Part shown: in pieces, positions 32,397 through 43,650 of the stretch | Numbering within the stretch: the stretch's first letter is position 1 | How the letters are laid out: each line of letters starts with the position of its first letter | Source: Diplonema papillatum | Taxonomy: Eukaryota; Euglenozoa; Diplonemea; Diplonemida; Diplonemidae | Assembly (NCBI GenBank): GCA_030068145.1 | Contig: JAPJBO010000411.1 | Coordinates: forward strand, 1-64,000 | DNA: 64,000 nt | Direction of reading: 5' to 3' | Notes under the pieces: generated by a model | Told to the model about the DNA's origin: nothing | Seen by the model: only the letters and a program-made list of their open reading frames with translations | The model's database searches: none | Position numbers and translations under genes: made by a program

Positions 32397-35300
32397 GTGT
32401 GTGCTCCTCCCCTGCGGTCCCGCAGATTGCCACCGTAAAAAGAAGACAAGGCAGTGCTGCCTAGCGAGTCGCAGTCACCATCAGGGCGAGTGCCCTGAGT
32501 TTTTTAACTGATTGCTCAGACACGGTTGTAGGGGCCTTCTCCCCGTGACGGATTCGCCTGTGCTCTAGCAGCACGGGTGGTCCTGGCTGTGACGAGCTAC
32601 GAACAGCCGCCTGACAAACCAGACTCACACCGCAGTCCTGTCTGCAGACACTCAGGTTCCACGCTGATGATGGTCCGCCTTATGTGTCCGTGGCTTAAAG
32701 GACCGAAACACGGCGCAGACGGGACCAGTGCGGTGTTGAGCACATACCCATTCCAAGCACGTTCTTGCAATCCCCTGCGGTCCCCCTGTCTTTTTTTAGT
32801 ACTAACTATCAGTACTCCCGCTATGACACCAACAAACATTTTTCAAAAAACATCCGGCAAAAAAAGGCCGGTCTTTCTTTGTTTGTGCGCACTAGCGGAA
32901 CTCACCTGCTTTGGTAAGGTTCATGCAGTACGCTGCCAACGACTAATTCTTAGTACCAACAATGCTTTGTTAACACAAAAAAGACCGGCTAGCCGGCCTT
33001 TTTTTTGGCAAAAAAAGACCGGCTGCAACCGACCAGGATAATGAGGACGGAGCGCAGAAAAAGCTGCAGCAGACGACACTGTTCGACGCAGTTCCGAAGG
33101 TGAGCCGTCCAGAGACGATTGACAGCCTCGCGCGGGTGCCTTCAGGAACTCGATGACTGAACTCGCTGAATGCCAAGTTCAAACTGGCCGATAGATTCGG
33201 ATTGTCAACGTCGATTGACAGCGTCGTATAAGGCAAGTTGCACTCGCTCGTACGTGGCGACGCGTGAAGAAAAGTCGCGGGACAGGATTGAAAGCGACGT
33301 GCGGGCGAAGCTGTACAGCGCTGCCGGGCTGACCCTGGTGTGGGCCTTCTTCAAGGGCATCGTCAAGGGCAGAGTCTCTTGCTATCCCTAGAAAATGTAT
33401 CTCTTGCTGCGTCTCAGCATCAAGAAGTGAATACGTAATAAGAGTACACCACCGTTTTCACACGTCTTTTTCGAACGAACACGTCAATTTTGAAAGAACA
33501 CGCGCATAGTCAAACAGTCACCCAGAGACTTTGCTATCCTGGATCCTCAAGTGAGTCATCGCTTTAAAAACACTTACAAACTTGGCTAGCCGTAGGTAAT
33601 AGTGTAACCATGCCTCCATCTCATTCGTACTACCTGCCTCTCAGCCTTAATGGTCAACCGGAGATCCTAAAACACCGAACCTCTAAAACCACAATTAACG
33701 CTAAAAAAAACCCCTGCGCAGAAGCCACCGATCGACGGAAGCATGCTTGCGGAGAGACGATTGGCTGCGAGGGGACCTGGCGTTCGTACGTGGCGGCGCG
33801 GGAAGAAAAATCGCGAGGCAGGATCGAAAGCGACGTGCGGGCGAAGCTGTACAGCGCTGCCGGGCTGACCCTGGTGCGAGCCCTCTTCAAGGGCATCGTC
33901 AAGGGCAGAGTCCCGCACCGCCGAGAGGCCGCCGAGCGGCGCGTCCGGTTGCTCCTGCAGGCGGAGACGAGCAACAGGATATCCACCATGGAGGACTGCG
34001 CGCGGGAGCTGGGCGGGCTTGCAGCCCTCGCGGCCGCCGGCGCCCGCGAAGCGGTGATCCTGGCTGCGGCGCGCGCGGCGGGCGAAGCGGCGGATTCGTT
34101 CCGCCGGCAGCGCCGCGCTGTCGAAGGCCAGGCGACTGCCGGGCAAACCTCCCTCTGGCGCGCCGTCCTGACGCTGCACGCCGCCACTGTCGCCGCGGCC
34201 GAGACAGGTACGCCGACCGTTTCCTGACTATCCTTCTGCAAATCCGCGGGTTCAAAAGCAAAGCATGGCCTGCAACCTTCCAGACTCGTTGCACTTGTTT
34301 AGCAACGTTTTCCCAATCTTCTGTTTCATCGAAATATTTGGGTCCAAAATACATTGTTTTGTCATGCGCTTGCACACCGCAAACCGCATGGTGGCGTTGC
34401 TCGATGGGCTCATGGAGGACTGCGCGCGGGAGCTGGGCGGGCTTGCAGCCCTCGCGGCCGCCGGCGCCCGCGAAGCGGTGATCCTGGCTGCGGCGCGCGC
34501 GGCGGGCGAAGCGGCGGATTCGTTCCGTCGGCAGCGCCGCGCTGTCGAAGGCCAGGCGGCTGCCGGGCAAACCTCCCTCTGGCGCGCCGTCCTGACGCTG
34601 CACGCCGCCACTGTCGCCGCGGCCGAGACAGGTACGCCGACCGTTTCCTGACTATCCTTCTGCAAATCCGCGGGTTCAAAAGCAAAGCATGGCCTGCAAC
34701 CTTCCAGACTCGTTGCACTTTTTTAGCAACGTTTTCCCAATCTTCTGTTTCATCGAAAGATTTGGGTCCAAAATACATTGTTTTGTCGTGCGCTTGCACA
34801 CCGCAAACCGCATGGTGGCGTTGCTCGATGGGCATGGAGGACTGCGCGCGGGAGCTGGGCGGGCTTGCAGCCCTCGCGGCCACCGGCGCCCGCGAAGCGG
34901 TGATCCTGGCTGCGGCGCGCACGGCGAGCGAAGCGGCGGATTCGTCCCGCCGGCAGCGCCGCGCTGTCGAAGGCCAGGCGGCTGCCGGGCAAACCTCCCT
35001 CTGGCGCGCCGTCCTGACGCTGCACGCCGCCACTGTCGCCGCGGCCGAGACAGGTACGCCGACCGTTTCCTGACTATCCTTCCGCAAATCCGCGGTTTCA
35101 CAAGCAATGTTGCAGCATTGTTTCCTTCCGTTGCACTTTTTAGCAATGTTTTCCCAATTTTCTGTTTTCTCAATATTTTTGGGTCCAAAATGCATCCCCA
35201 TTTTCTGACTTTTCAAATTTTGGGTCCAAAATGCATTTCTTTGTCATGCGCTTGCACACCGCAAACCGCATGGTGGCGTTGCTCGATGAGCTCATGGAGG

Positions 35301-38300
35301 ACTGCGCGCGGGAGCTGGGCGGGCTTGCAGCCGTGGCGCGCGCGGCGGGCGAAGCGGCGGATTCGTCCCGCCGGCAGCGCCGCGCTGTCGAAGACCAGGC
35401 GGTTGCCGGGCAAACCTCCCTCTGGCGCAGCCGTCCTGACGCTGCACGCCGCCACTGTCGCCGCGGCCGAGACAGATACGCCGACCGTTTCTTGACTATC
35501 CTTCCGCAAATCCGCGGTTTCAAAAGCAATTGTTTCGTTCTGCGGCTGAGCGAGCAGCTTCGCGTCACTCACGCAGCGGTGCGCTGCGCGGCCGAAGCAG
35601 AGGCAGCCAGCCGGCGCCGCCTGCACGACGAGGAGGCCGAGAAGCTTCGGGCTTCGACCGGCACTACTAATTATGTGCAGTCCAGTCGACGCAAGCTTTT
35701 CTTTTTTGCGACAACCAATTTTTCTCCTTCCCGAAAGACAGTATTCTTTACAGCGAAAAAGTGAACTTGCGCTCTAAAAGAACGGTGGCAGCGGTTTAGC
35801 CACGAGCAGAATTTGTTGAACCAACAAAAACCTCTCATTGCAGACCGCCGCTCGTTTACGCTGGCACAAGAGCACCTCCAAAGCGTCGGGCTGTTCAACC
35901 GACTGAATCACGACAAGTGGTACGCGAGGAGGTCTGCCGCGACGGACCGAAGCGCGCGCAGGATCCAGCGCTGGCTGCGGAGCGCCGCCGGCGGGGAGGT
36001 CGGCCGGAGCCACTCGCTGCTGCAGCTCCGGGAGGACCTGGCGGGCGCGGGGCGGCGCGGCGGGAGGCGGGCGCCCGCAAGGCCGTGCTCGACGGTCCGC
36101 CACGCCCAGTCGGAACTGCGCGCGCGGCTGAGCGAGCAGCGGCGCGCCGGGCAAGCAGCGGTGCGCTGCGCGGCCGAAGCAGAGGCAGCCAGCCGGCGCC
36201 GCCTGCACGACGAGGAGGCCGGGTGCCGGAGAGAAGCAGTGCAAGCATCAGGCTTCGACCGTCACGAGCTCGCGTTCCGCGCCCGGAAGCGGCTGCACGC
36301 CCTGTGCCGCAGGGGGAGGGATAGCGTTGGGGGGGACGCCGCTGACTCGGCCTGTGGCCTGAGCTTGCGGGCCCGGGTTCTCGCGCTTGCAGTCGGCGAA
36401 GAAGCTGCTCGGGGAGAGTCGGTGCGCGCCGAGGGAAAGGCGGCGGCGCGGCTGGCCCGGCGTCTGCGCGATGCGCACGCGCGGGCGGCCGCAGCGGCGA
36501 CCGTCGGCCGGTTCGTGAAGTGCTGCGCAGCGAGGCGCGCGCGGAGGGTCCTGGCGGCAAGGCGCGACGAGCGCCGCGCGCTGCTCTGGCGCTCAGACGC
36601 GGCACGGGCCGACGCGGAGGTGGTTCGGGTGTGCAATTCGGCTTTTCTTTTGGTAGGAAAAGAAACTTGTTTTCTTTGAAGACGAATGATTTGTGCGGCA
36701 CCGACCTGCCACGTTCAAGCTTGCTCCGACCACTGCACCCTCTGCCGACACTCGCTAGCCGTCGACGCTCATGACGGCAGCCCCATCCTGAAGTGCAAAT
36801 ACTGCCGACGCGTCACTGCTGCTGTGTGCGCTCGGATTGGCGCCGCTCAAGCGGCCACCTTATGTCACTCGTTTGTTTGTAAAGATTGCTCCGTTCTTCT
36901 CCCTGACTTGTTCCCCGATTACGATGACACATACTACTACTACTACTACTCCTGAAGACTAATCATAATTCGAACGACAGGTTTGCCGCTCCAATCCGTC
37001 CAGAGGAACAACGTAGCTGCTGAGCGGTGGACAAGAGTGACAGACACAAGCATAGAAGTGAGGATTTCATTATATGGGCAAAAACTTAGGCGCATACCGT
37101 TATGGGCAATAGCTTAGGCGGCTCTACCGTCATGGGAGGAAAACTTAGGCGAATCTACTGTCATAGGAGAAAACTTCTAGTCTACCGTTATGGGTAGAAA
37201 CTTACTAACTAACTACGATTCTACTACTAACCCCCCGTGATAAATTTTTTCCGTGCTCTTGTAGCACGTGAGATCCGAACAGGCTCACCCTGTCTGCAGA
37301 CACTCAGGTTCCGCGCTGATGATGGTCCGCCTTATATGCCAGTGGCTTATAGGACCGAAACACGGCGCAGGCAAGACCAGTCCGGTGTTTGAGCACATAC
37401 CCATCCAAGCACTTTTTTGCAACCCCCCCCCCAAACTTCAAACCCAAGAAACATTTTCCCCCACAGGAGTCTCTGAGTGCACGCGAGAATGAGGTCAGAA
37501 TGGCGTGTTGCGCGCTGCTCTTGGAGCTTCGGCAGGCCCTGTGCGATGCCTGCGGCCGGGCGCTGGCTTTGTTCGAGAGTCGTGGGATCGCGGCGGCTGA
37601 CGCGGTCCGGGAGAAGGCTGCGCTCTGGGCTTGTTCCCGGTCCGACCTTGAGCGGGCGCACTGGTTCCGGGTGCGAGGCGCCCGTTTCAACGCCGCGTTG
37701 TCCTCTCTCGCGCGGGAGGAGGGGCAGTGTCGTGGGTTCGTGGCTGGCTGCGAGGCGAGCTCGTTCGCACTCGGGATGCTTCGCACGGCACCGACAGGCG
37801 ATTGTGGCCACAACGCATCGTCGGGTGAAACCGGGCAAGGCTCGGTGTGTCGGAGGGGGTCTGGTCGGACGTTGCCGGCTCCTCGTCGGCCTGAGGCGGT
37901 CAGCGTAGGACCTTTCAACCTGCGCCACAGCCTGAAGGACGCGGCTCGTGTCGCTCGCATGTGTTCAAAGCATCGCGCTCCATCGGATATCGCTCCCGAA
38001 GTGAAGCTACCTCTGGAGACCGGACAGCGCACCGCAACCTCCAACATCGTGACGCCGCCAGCCGTTGGCAACGTCCCGTCAAGATCACGTGATCCGTCCA
38101 CGTCTACCACTCCGTTGAAACCACCCGAGGAGGAACCTCCGTTCTCGTTCGACGCAACCTCCAAGGCCACGACACCGCCGATCATTGGCCTCGCGCCTTC
38201 GAGGCCACGCACGTCTACCACTCCGTTGAAACTACCCGAGGAAGAACCTCCGTTCTTGTCCGACGCAACCTCCAAGGCCAGGGTACCGTCGATCATTGGC

Positions 38301-41300
38301 CTCGCCCCTTCGAGGCCACGCGAACCGCCTACGTCTACCACTCCGCTGAAACCACCCGAGGAAGAGCCTCCGTTCTTATCGAACGCAACCTCCAAGGCCA
38401 TGACACCGTCAACCGCATGCGAACCGCCCGTGTCCAGCGCTCCGTTGAAACCGCCCAAGGAGCAACCTCCGCTCCTGTCCGCCGCCCCACCCCCGGAGAC
38501 CGAGAACCGCGCTGCCACCTCCCCCAGGGGCCCCCAGCAACAACAACAACAACAACCGCTACACCAACGGCACCGACAGTGCCCCAGCGACTGGCCGCTC
38601 GCGCGCGCGGAGTGGCCCGGCTGGCTGTACCTGCACTGCTGCGTGCTGGCGGCGGCCGCCATCGGGCGCTGGGCACGCCGCGTGAGGGCCGGGGCTGTCG
38701 GGCACAGCTGCTCGATGCGGGCGGTGCGGGCGGCCGTCGAAGCGCAGCGGCGGGCGGGGCACGCGGAGAAGATCCGGGCGATGCGGCGGGACCGGGAGAG
38801 CTTGAACCGGCGGCTCTCCCGCGAGCTCGCTGCTTCCGCCGCCTTCGGCGACCGCCTGCTGGCCGGCGAGATCGCCGGGGAACGGGCGGCGCGGGCTGCG
38901 CTGGAAGCCGAGGCTGACTGGGAGCGGCAGCGCTTCGCGCGGGGCTGGTACGTGGCGGTCAACGACGCGTTCCGGCCGCTGGTGGAAGCGGCGTACCGGG
39001 GCGAGGCCGGCGGGCGGGCTGCGGTGGTGTGTGATGAGGCCGCGGGGCGCGAGCGGTGGGGCGGCTGCAGCTGCGCGGAGGCCGTCCCCCGCACCGTGTC
39101 GTGCCTCCGCCTACAGCGCGGGTGGCGCTCACGGCTCGCCCGTGTGACCGTGGCACTCTTGCGTGCCCATTTGCAAGAAAGGTGCGCATTTTGTTTTGGG
39201 CTTTCGTCCTTTGACAACAAATCTACGCATTTCTTTGAAGGCAAATGGTAATCCGGACGATGCGTTAGCTCCAACCGTCCAGGGGAAATAAAAGTAAATT
39301 TAGCTTGCTTTGAGCGACACAACGGTACGAGTGAGGTTTATCATCGTTTAGTACCCGGGCCTATTTTTGCAACCGTCTTTTTGTGGAGCGAGGCAGGCGG
39401 CGAGGATCCGGGCGATGTTGAACCGGCGGCTCTTCTCGCGAGCTCGCTGCTTCCGCCGCCTTCGGCGACCGCCTGCTGGCCGGCGCGATCACCGAGGAAG
39501 GGGCGGCCCGGGCTGCGCTGGAAGCCGAGGCTGACTGGGAGCGGCAGCGCTTCGCGCGGGGCTGGTACGTGGCGGTCAACGACGCGTTCCGGCCGCTGGT
39601 GGAAGCGGCGTACCGGGGCGAGGCCGGCGGGCGGGCTGCGGTGGTGAGTGATGAGGCCGCGGGGCGCGAGCGGGGGCGGCTGCAGGGGGCAGTCACCTAG
39701 TGACTGATGCAGGCCACCGCTCGCTACAGATATCAACTATAATATAAACTAGCACGCGGACGATCTATCAGGTCCATCCCTATTTCCCTGGATCTGCGTA
39801 GAAGTGCCTAATGCTGTCTACACGGCACGATACGAGAAGGTAGTCACGTCGTGGCTAATGCAGGCCATCGCTACAGACATTCTGCACTCCAACCTCAAGT
39901 TGATGCTGTATATCACGGTCTATGCGTGCGCGAATGTAAGCAACCTAATACCGACCGACTTTCAAAGTGAACACGAAATAAGCCACGCATGCCTCAACTT
40001 CTCTAATAAGGATTTGCTCCAAAAGAACCTGTACTATTATGACGAAGGTCACCCGGAGAACCTAAAATCTCGGGTTCCCAGGTGAACTTTTAGCTGGAAA
40101 CACAAGTCAACCCCCCCGAACCCACAGGGTCAGCGTCGGAGAAGCGCACCGTTCCGGCGCCGAGGCGCTGTTCGAGGCGGAATCCGCTGCGTTGGCGGTC
40201 GGCCGACACGCAGGCCTGACCGCGCGGCAGCTGCGGCTGCTGCTGGCCGAAGAGCGGCGGCGCGGCCTCGCCGCAGCGGAGGCCTTCGACGGGCACCTGC
40301 CCCGCTTCGCTCTCTCGCTGACAGAACCCGTTCCGCGGGGGCTGCTCTGCCAGGCGGAGTGCCTCGAGTTTGCAGCCATCCTCCGGTGCCAGCAGACGCC
40401 GTCACCCGCCGCGGCAGCGCTGCGGGAGGCGGCGGAGCGCGCGCAGATCCGCGCCGAAGAGCAGCTGGACGCCGGCGCGCTGGGCTTCGTGCGGGTCGCC
40501 GCCGTGGCCCTGCACGGGCCGTTCTCGCTTCTTCTCGGCGGCGGCGGAGGAGCAGCGAGGCTGGCGGCGGTGGACGCGGCAGCGGCGCGCTGGCTCGGCT
40601 CCACGCGAAATGTGCAGTGCGCCGGCGCACTGCACATTTCTTCCGGTGGTGCCGCTGGCGCGGCCAACCGCGAATGCGACCTACCCCTGTGCGCCACCAG
40701 AGGCACTGCGTCCGACAACCGGAAAGACCCTGATGTCCTGCAAGATACGGAGTCGGATATAAAGAAGTGCCCTGAGGTCTCCCAAGCCACTGAGTCCGGA
40801 AAACAGAAAACCCCAGAAGGAGTCCCCCTGAATCATGCGCAAGCTACCGCGACTGCGTCCGAAAAATGGAAAGACCCTGGGGTCCCCCAAGACACTGAGT
40901 CAGGCAAATGGAAAGACCCGGATGTCATGCGAGACACGGAGTTCGCCAAAAGGAAGCATCCTGAGGACCCCCAAGACACCGAGTCCGAAGAAAGGAAAAA
41001 CCTTCAGGTCCCCCGACCTGCGCAAGCTACCGCCACCGAGTCTGCAAAATGGAAAGGCTCTGATGCCCGAGACCGCGAGCCGCCGCAAAAAAGAGCGGGC
41101 GAAGAGGCGCACCGCAGCAGCGAAGAAGGGGATACTCGAGGCTTCGGCGAGGGAGTCGCGCTGGGTTACCTCCAAATCGTGTTCCTGGCCGCCGGCGAGG
41201 AGCACACTCGGGGCCTGCTGGCTGTGGAGCAGCAGATGGCGCGCGACCTTGCTTGCCTGCACCGCACGCGGGATCTGGAAGCGGTCGGCCGCAGCGCATT

Positions 41301-41706
41301 ATCCGTCGAGAACCGCGCGTCCAGGCAGCAGCTGTGGGTCGCCTTCTCGGTGGGCAGTGCCGAAATGACCTGCCGAGCACACGTCGCGGAGGACCATCCA
41401 GCGGCCGTGCGGGCCCTCGTGGCTTCGCAGGAAGACACTCTGAGGACTCTCCTTGAGCTGTCCGAGACGCTTCGTCGGGGCCGCGGGCTCGCGCCTGCGG
41501 AAGTCGACCTTGCTTGGGCTCTGCAGGCGTGCAAGGTGCAGCGCCTGTGGCGGCGGGCAGTCGCTCGCCGGAAGCTAGTTGCTGCGCGCTCGCTGCGGGC
41601 CGGTCGAGTGTGCGCCGAGGAGGCGCGGCAGCTGGCGCCGTATTCCGCGACGGTGATCCAGGCGTGGTGGAGGGGAAGGCGCTTCTGGCTGCGGCTTTGG
41701 GTTTGA
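32030..41706 (+). CDS. Large Ala/Arg-rich IQ-motif-like protein, five core exons
   Basis: Exons 32030-32396, 33722-34207, 35844-36628, 37467-39181 and 40128-41706 join in frame to 1643 codons plus stop. All junctions are GT-AG with compatible phases (1, 1, 0, 2), which strongly supports the model. The protein is helical, Ala/Arg/Glu-rich. IQ-like motifs (calmodulin-type light-chain binding) are seen as ARRIQRWLRSA, LRLQRGWRSRLAR, KVQRLWRRAVARRK and VIQAWWRGRRFWLR. Exon 4 carries four units with the core PPEEEPPF. No enzymatic domain is recognised; a cytoskeletal or calmodulin-binding scaffold is a guess. Several exons are locally duplicated. The 5' start (ATG 32030) is the first in frame but is not confirmed. 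Confidence 0.75.
32520..32790 (+). repeat. Intronic repeat R5 (copy a)
   Basis: agcacgggtggtcctggctg, ctgtctgcagacactcaggt and gaccgaaacacggcgca blocks recur at 37255-37435; the first part also at 43755-43875. All three copies are in or just after this gene, same orientation. Confidence 0.75.
32877..32986 (+). repeat. SINE-like repeat R2 (copy d)
   Basis: The only plus-oriented R2 copy, starting tttgtttgtgcgcactagcg and ending gttaacacaaaaaa, which shows the A-rich 3' end directly. It is followed by gaccggctagccggcc, a short palindrome. Confidence 0.8.
33205..33390 (+). pseudogene. Degenerate copy of IQ-like gene exon 2 (5' part)
   Basis: Matches 33778-33910 (cgtacgtggc, gacgtgcgggcgaagctgta, ttcaagggcatcgtcaaggg) with scattered substitutions, then ends at the point where the parent exon continues. 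Lies in intron 1, upstream of the functional exon. Confidence 0.8.
33722..34207 (+). CDS. IQ-like gene exon 2 (first of a repeated series)
   Basis: Acceptor cccctgcgcag, donor gtacgc. Encodes a helical stretch (SYVAAREEKSRGRIESDVRA; MEDCARELGGLAALAAAGAR; TSLWRAVLTLHAATVAAAET). The 220 bp from 33988 to the donor are repeated three more times downstream. The last base g joins exon 3 to give Asp. Confidence 0.75.
34412..34631 (+). CDS. Second copy of repeated exon, open with intact donor
   Basis: Almost identical to 33988-34207, frame open, donor gtacgc kept. Preceded by a ~204-bp spacer that begins as the intron downstream of copy 1. No clear AG acceptor sits directly before it in a compatible phase, so inclusion in mRNA is uncertain. 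Confidence 0.4.
34834..35053 (+). CDS. Third copy of repeated exon, open with intact donor
   Basis: Repeats the same 220 bp with a few substitutions (AATGAREAV, AAARTASEAA) and the same gtacgc donor. Spacer of ~202 bp matches that of copy 2 closely. Confidence 0.4.
35294..35474 (+). pseudogene. Fourth, degenerate copy of repeated exon
   Basis: Lacks about 45 bp of the Ala-rich part, has an extra base near ctggcgcagccgtcc, and its donor reads atacgc instead of gtacgc. Probably not used. Confidence 0.8.
35545..35640 (+). pseudogene. Copied fragment of IQ-like gene exon 3 inside the preceding intron
   Basis: ctgagcgagcagcttcgcg to cacgacgaggaggccgag matches 36128-36222 nearly base for base apart from a variable patch. 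It stands alone, without splice sites matching the parent. Confidence 0.85.
35844..36628 (+). CDS. IQ-like gene exon 3
   Basis: Strong acceptor cctctcattgcag; donor gtgtgc after EVVR. Encodes SFTLAQEHLQSVGLFNRLNH, the IQ-like ARRIQRWLRSA, then long Ala/Arg/Glu helices. Ends in phase 0, matching exon 4. Confidence 0.8.
36686..36955 (+). repeat. R4-type Cys-rich ORF remnant ending in (TAC)n, in intron 3
   Basis: Encodes a zinc-finger-like series: CHVQACSDHCTLCRH, LKCKYCRRVTAAVCARIGAA, FVCKDCSVLLPD, then YYYYYY from the (TAC)n tail. The CxxC pairs look like metal ligands. The AAVCARIGAAQAATL block recurs at 22115-22210, so this is a piece of the R4 family rather than a host exon. Confidence 0.6.
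37070..37210. repeat. Short degenerate tandem repeat in intron 3
   Basis: Four to five imperfect units around ccgttatgggc and aacttaggcg. Confidence 0.7.
37255..37435 (+). repeat. Intronic repeat R5 (copy b)
   Basis: tgtctgcagacactcaggtt to agcacatacccatccaagca, ending in a C run just before the exon 4 acceptor. Confidence 0.75.
37467..39181 (+). CDS. IQ-like gene exon 4
   Basis: Acceptor tttcccccacag; donor gtgcgc. Begins ESLSARENEVRMACCALLLE. The middle has four ~35-40-residue units (STTPLKPPEEEPPF, ATSKA, IIGLAPSRPR), then a Gln run and an Ala/Arg-rich helical end with the IQ-like LRLQRGWRSRLAR. A long antisense frame also exists here but is a by-product of GC-rich codons. Confidence 0.8.
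39402..39690 (+). pseudogene. Copied fragment of IQ-like gene exon 4 in intron 4
   Basis: Matches 38770-39068 with small deletions (gaggatccgggcgatg; ctggaagccgaggctgactg; gtggcggtcaacgacgcgtt). It includes ggtgagtgatgagg where the parent has ggtgtgtgatgagg. No acceptor in the matching position. Confidence 0.85.
39700..40127. other. Intron 4 sequence downstream of the exon copy
   Basis: Two ~45-bp direct repeats (around 39690 and 39840: gtcac..cgtgg..aatgcaggcca). Ends with a pyrimidine-rich acceptor cccacag. Confidence 0.6.
40128..41706 (+). CDS. IQ-like gene exon 5 (terminal)
   Basis: Acceptor gaacccacag. The middle has repeated Lys/Asp/Thr-rich units with the core DTES (for example SEKWKDPGVPQDTESGKWKD). 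The C-terminus has two IQ-like motifs, KVQRLWRRAVARRK and VIQAWWRGRRFWLR, then TGA. The last 316 bp plus 3' flank are repeated twice downstream. Confidence 0.8.
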
Positions 41707-41957
41707 TCGCACGCAACTCGAAACGTGGTCTGGTCCTTCGAAGTCACGTCGTCGGAATCTCACATGATATCCATGCTTTTCTGGATCCTCATGGGTTCTC
41801 GCGATCCTGGGATGCTCACGAATTTTCATGATCCTCTGGCTTCTCATAGGTTGTCACGATTCGTTGTTCGTCGGATCCTCGTCAATGTATCTTTGAGATG
41901 CTCATGAGCCTTAGGATTCCCGTGAGTTTTTGCGATCGTGGGATGCTTACAGGTTTC

Positions 41958-42273
41958 GGACCATCCAGCGGCCGTGCGGGCCCTCGTGGCTTCGCAGGAA
42001 GACACTCTGAGGACTCTCCTTGAGCTGTCCGAGACGCTTCGTCGGGGCCGCGGGCTCGCGCCTGCGGAAGTCGACCTTGCTTGGGCTCTGCAGGCGTGCA
42101 GGGTGCAGCGCCTGTGGCGGCGGGCAGTCGCTCGCCGGAAGCTAGTTGCTGCGCGCTCGCTGCGGGCCGGTCGAGTGTGCGCCGAGGAGGCGCGGCAGCT
42201 GGCGCCGTATTCCGCGACGGTGATCCAGGCGTGGTGGAGGGGAAGGCGCTTCTGGCTGCGGCTTTGGGTTTGA
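41958..42273 (+). pseudogene. Second copy of the terminal exon end (567-bp tandem unit)
   Basis: Starts at ggaccatccagcggccg exactly 567 bp after the same site in exon 5, keeps the frame and the stop, and is preceded by gatgcttacag, a plausible splice acceptor. It could be a skipped alternative last exon or a dead copy; the sequence alone does not decide. Confidence 0.7.
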
Positions 42274-42524
42274 TCGCACGCAACTCGAAACGTGGTCTGG
42301 TCCTTTGAAGTCACGTCGTCGGAATCTCACATGATATCCATGCTTTTCTGGATCCTCATGGGTTCTCGCGATCCTGGGATGCCCACGAATTTTCATGATC
42401 CTTTGGATTCTCATAGGTTGTCACGATTCGTTGTTCGTCGGATCCTCGTCATGTATCTTTGAGATGCTCATGAGCCTTAGGATTCCTGTGAGTTTTTGCG
42501 ATCGTGAAATGCTTACAGGTTCTC

Positions 42525-42849
42525 GGACCATCCAGCGGCCGTGCGGGTCGTCGTGGCTTCGCAGGAAGACACTCTGAAGACTCTCCTTGAGCTGTCCAAG
42601 GCGCTCCGTCGGGACTGCGGGCTGGCGCCTGCGGCCCCCGCGGAAGCCGACCTTGCTTGGGCTCTGCAGGCGTGCAAGGTGCAGCGCCTGTGGCGGCGGG
42701 CAGTCGCTCGCCGGAAGCTAGTTGCTGCGCGCTCGCTGCGGGCCGGTCGGGTGTGCGCCGAGGAGGCGCGGCAGCTGGCGCCGTATTCCGCGACGGTGGT
42801 CCTGGCGTGGTGGAGGGGAAGGCGCTTCTGGCTGCGGCTTTGCGTCTGA
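42525..42849 (+). pseudogene. Third copy of the terminal exon end
   Basis: Another 567 bp on; open, with a small in-frame insertion (APAAPAEADL region) and more substitutions than copy 2, also behind a gatgcttacag acceptor-like site. Its 3' flank diverges after the stop. Confidence 0.7.
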
Positions 42850-43029
42850 TCGTCTCATCGCACACTTGGGCTCTCACTAGTTCTCGTCCTTTGAAATCTC
42901 GTAGGCTGTCACGATTGTCAGATTCTCATATGGTCTTCGTGTTCTCCGGATCGTCATGAGCTCCCGCGATTCTGGGATGCTCACAAATTCTGATATACCC
43001 TCTGATTCTCATAGGTTGTCACGGTTCGT

Positions 43030-43650
43030 TGGATCCTCGCGGGCCTGGCCCAAGCCGCAATCCGCCGAACTCGCGTCCCTAACCCGAGCCACAAACCCAC
43101 GAATTATTGTCCTCTCGTTCTTGTCCTCGCGCAGAGGTGCTCAGTTTCTGATGCGCCCATACGGGAACGAAGTGAAACCCAAGTGATCAAGACACATCAA
43201 AGCAGCCAACAATTCCACCAAACTCGCGTCCACAACCCGAGCCACAACCCTACGTTTTCTTTTTTGTTTCCTCGTTCGTGTCTTCGCGCAGAGGCGCTCA
43301 GCTTCTGATGCGCCCGGGAGTGAACTCCAAGTGAACAAGACACGACGTCATGGGCCTGGCCCAAGCAGTTGCCACAGTCCGCCGAACTCGCGTCCTCAAC
43401 CCGAGCCACAAACCCACGGCTTCTTATCCCCTTGTTCTTGTCTTCACGCAGAGGCGCTCAGCTTCTTATGCACCCGTACGGGAACACGGAGTGAACTCCA
43501 AGTGAACAAGACACACGTCATGTGCCTGCTCCAAGCAGTTGCCACAGCCGAACTCGCGTCCTTTACCTGAGCCACAAACCCACGGCTTGTCCCCTCGCCC
43601 TTGTCTTCGCGCAGAGGCGCTCAGCTTCCGCGCTGCATGAGGAAAGGACC
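43030..43650. repeat. Tandem repeat of ~150-180 bp, four units
   Basis: Units share aactcgcgtcc, acccgagccacaaaccca, cgcgcagaggcgctcagctt and aagtgaacaagacac. Downstream of the IQ-like gene; no coding content. Confidence 0.85.

Larger units (their letters stand above)
41391..42849. repeat. 567-bp tandem triplication across the gene's 3' end
   Basis: The unit comprises the last 316 bp of coding sequence and ~250 bp of 3' flank. Copies start at 41391, 41958 and 42525. Confidence 0.95.

Noticed and set aside
33041-33099. A small extra exon (DNEDGAQKKLQQTTLFDAVP) between exons 1 and 2 of the IQ-like gene
   Set aside because: It has AG and GTGAGC borders, but its 59 bp would break the frame between exons 1 and 2, which join perfectly without it.
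37304-39322. A 672-codon minus-strand ORF
   Set aside because: It is antisense to exon 4 of the IQ-like gene. Splice phases and IQ-like motifs support the plus strand; GC-rich codons keep the opposite frame open.
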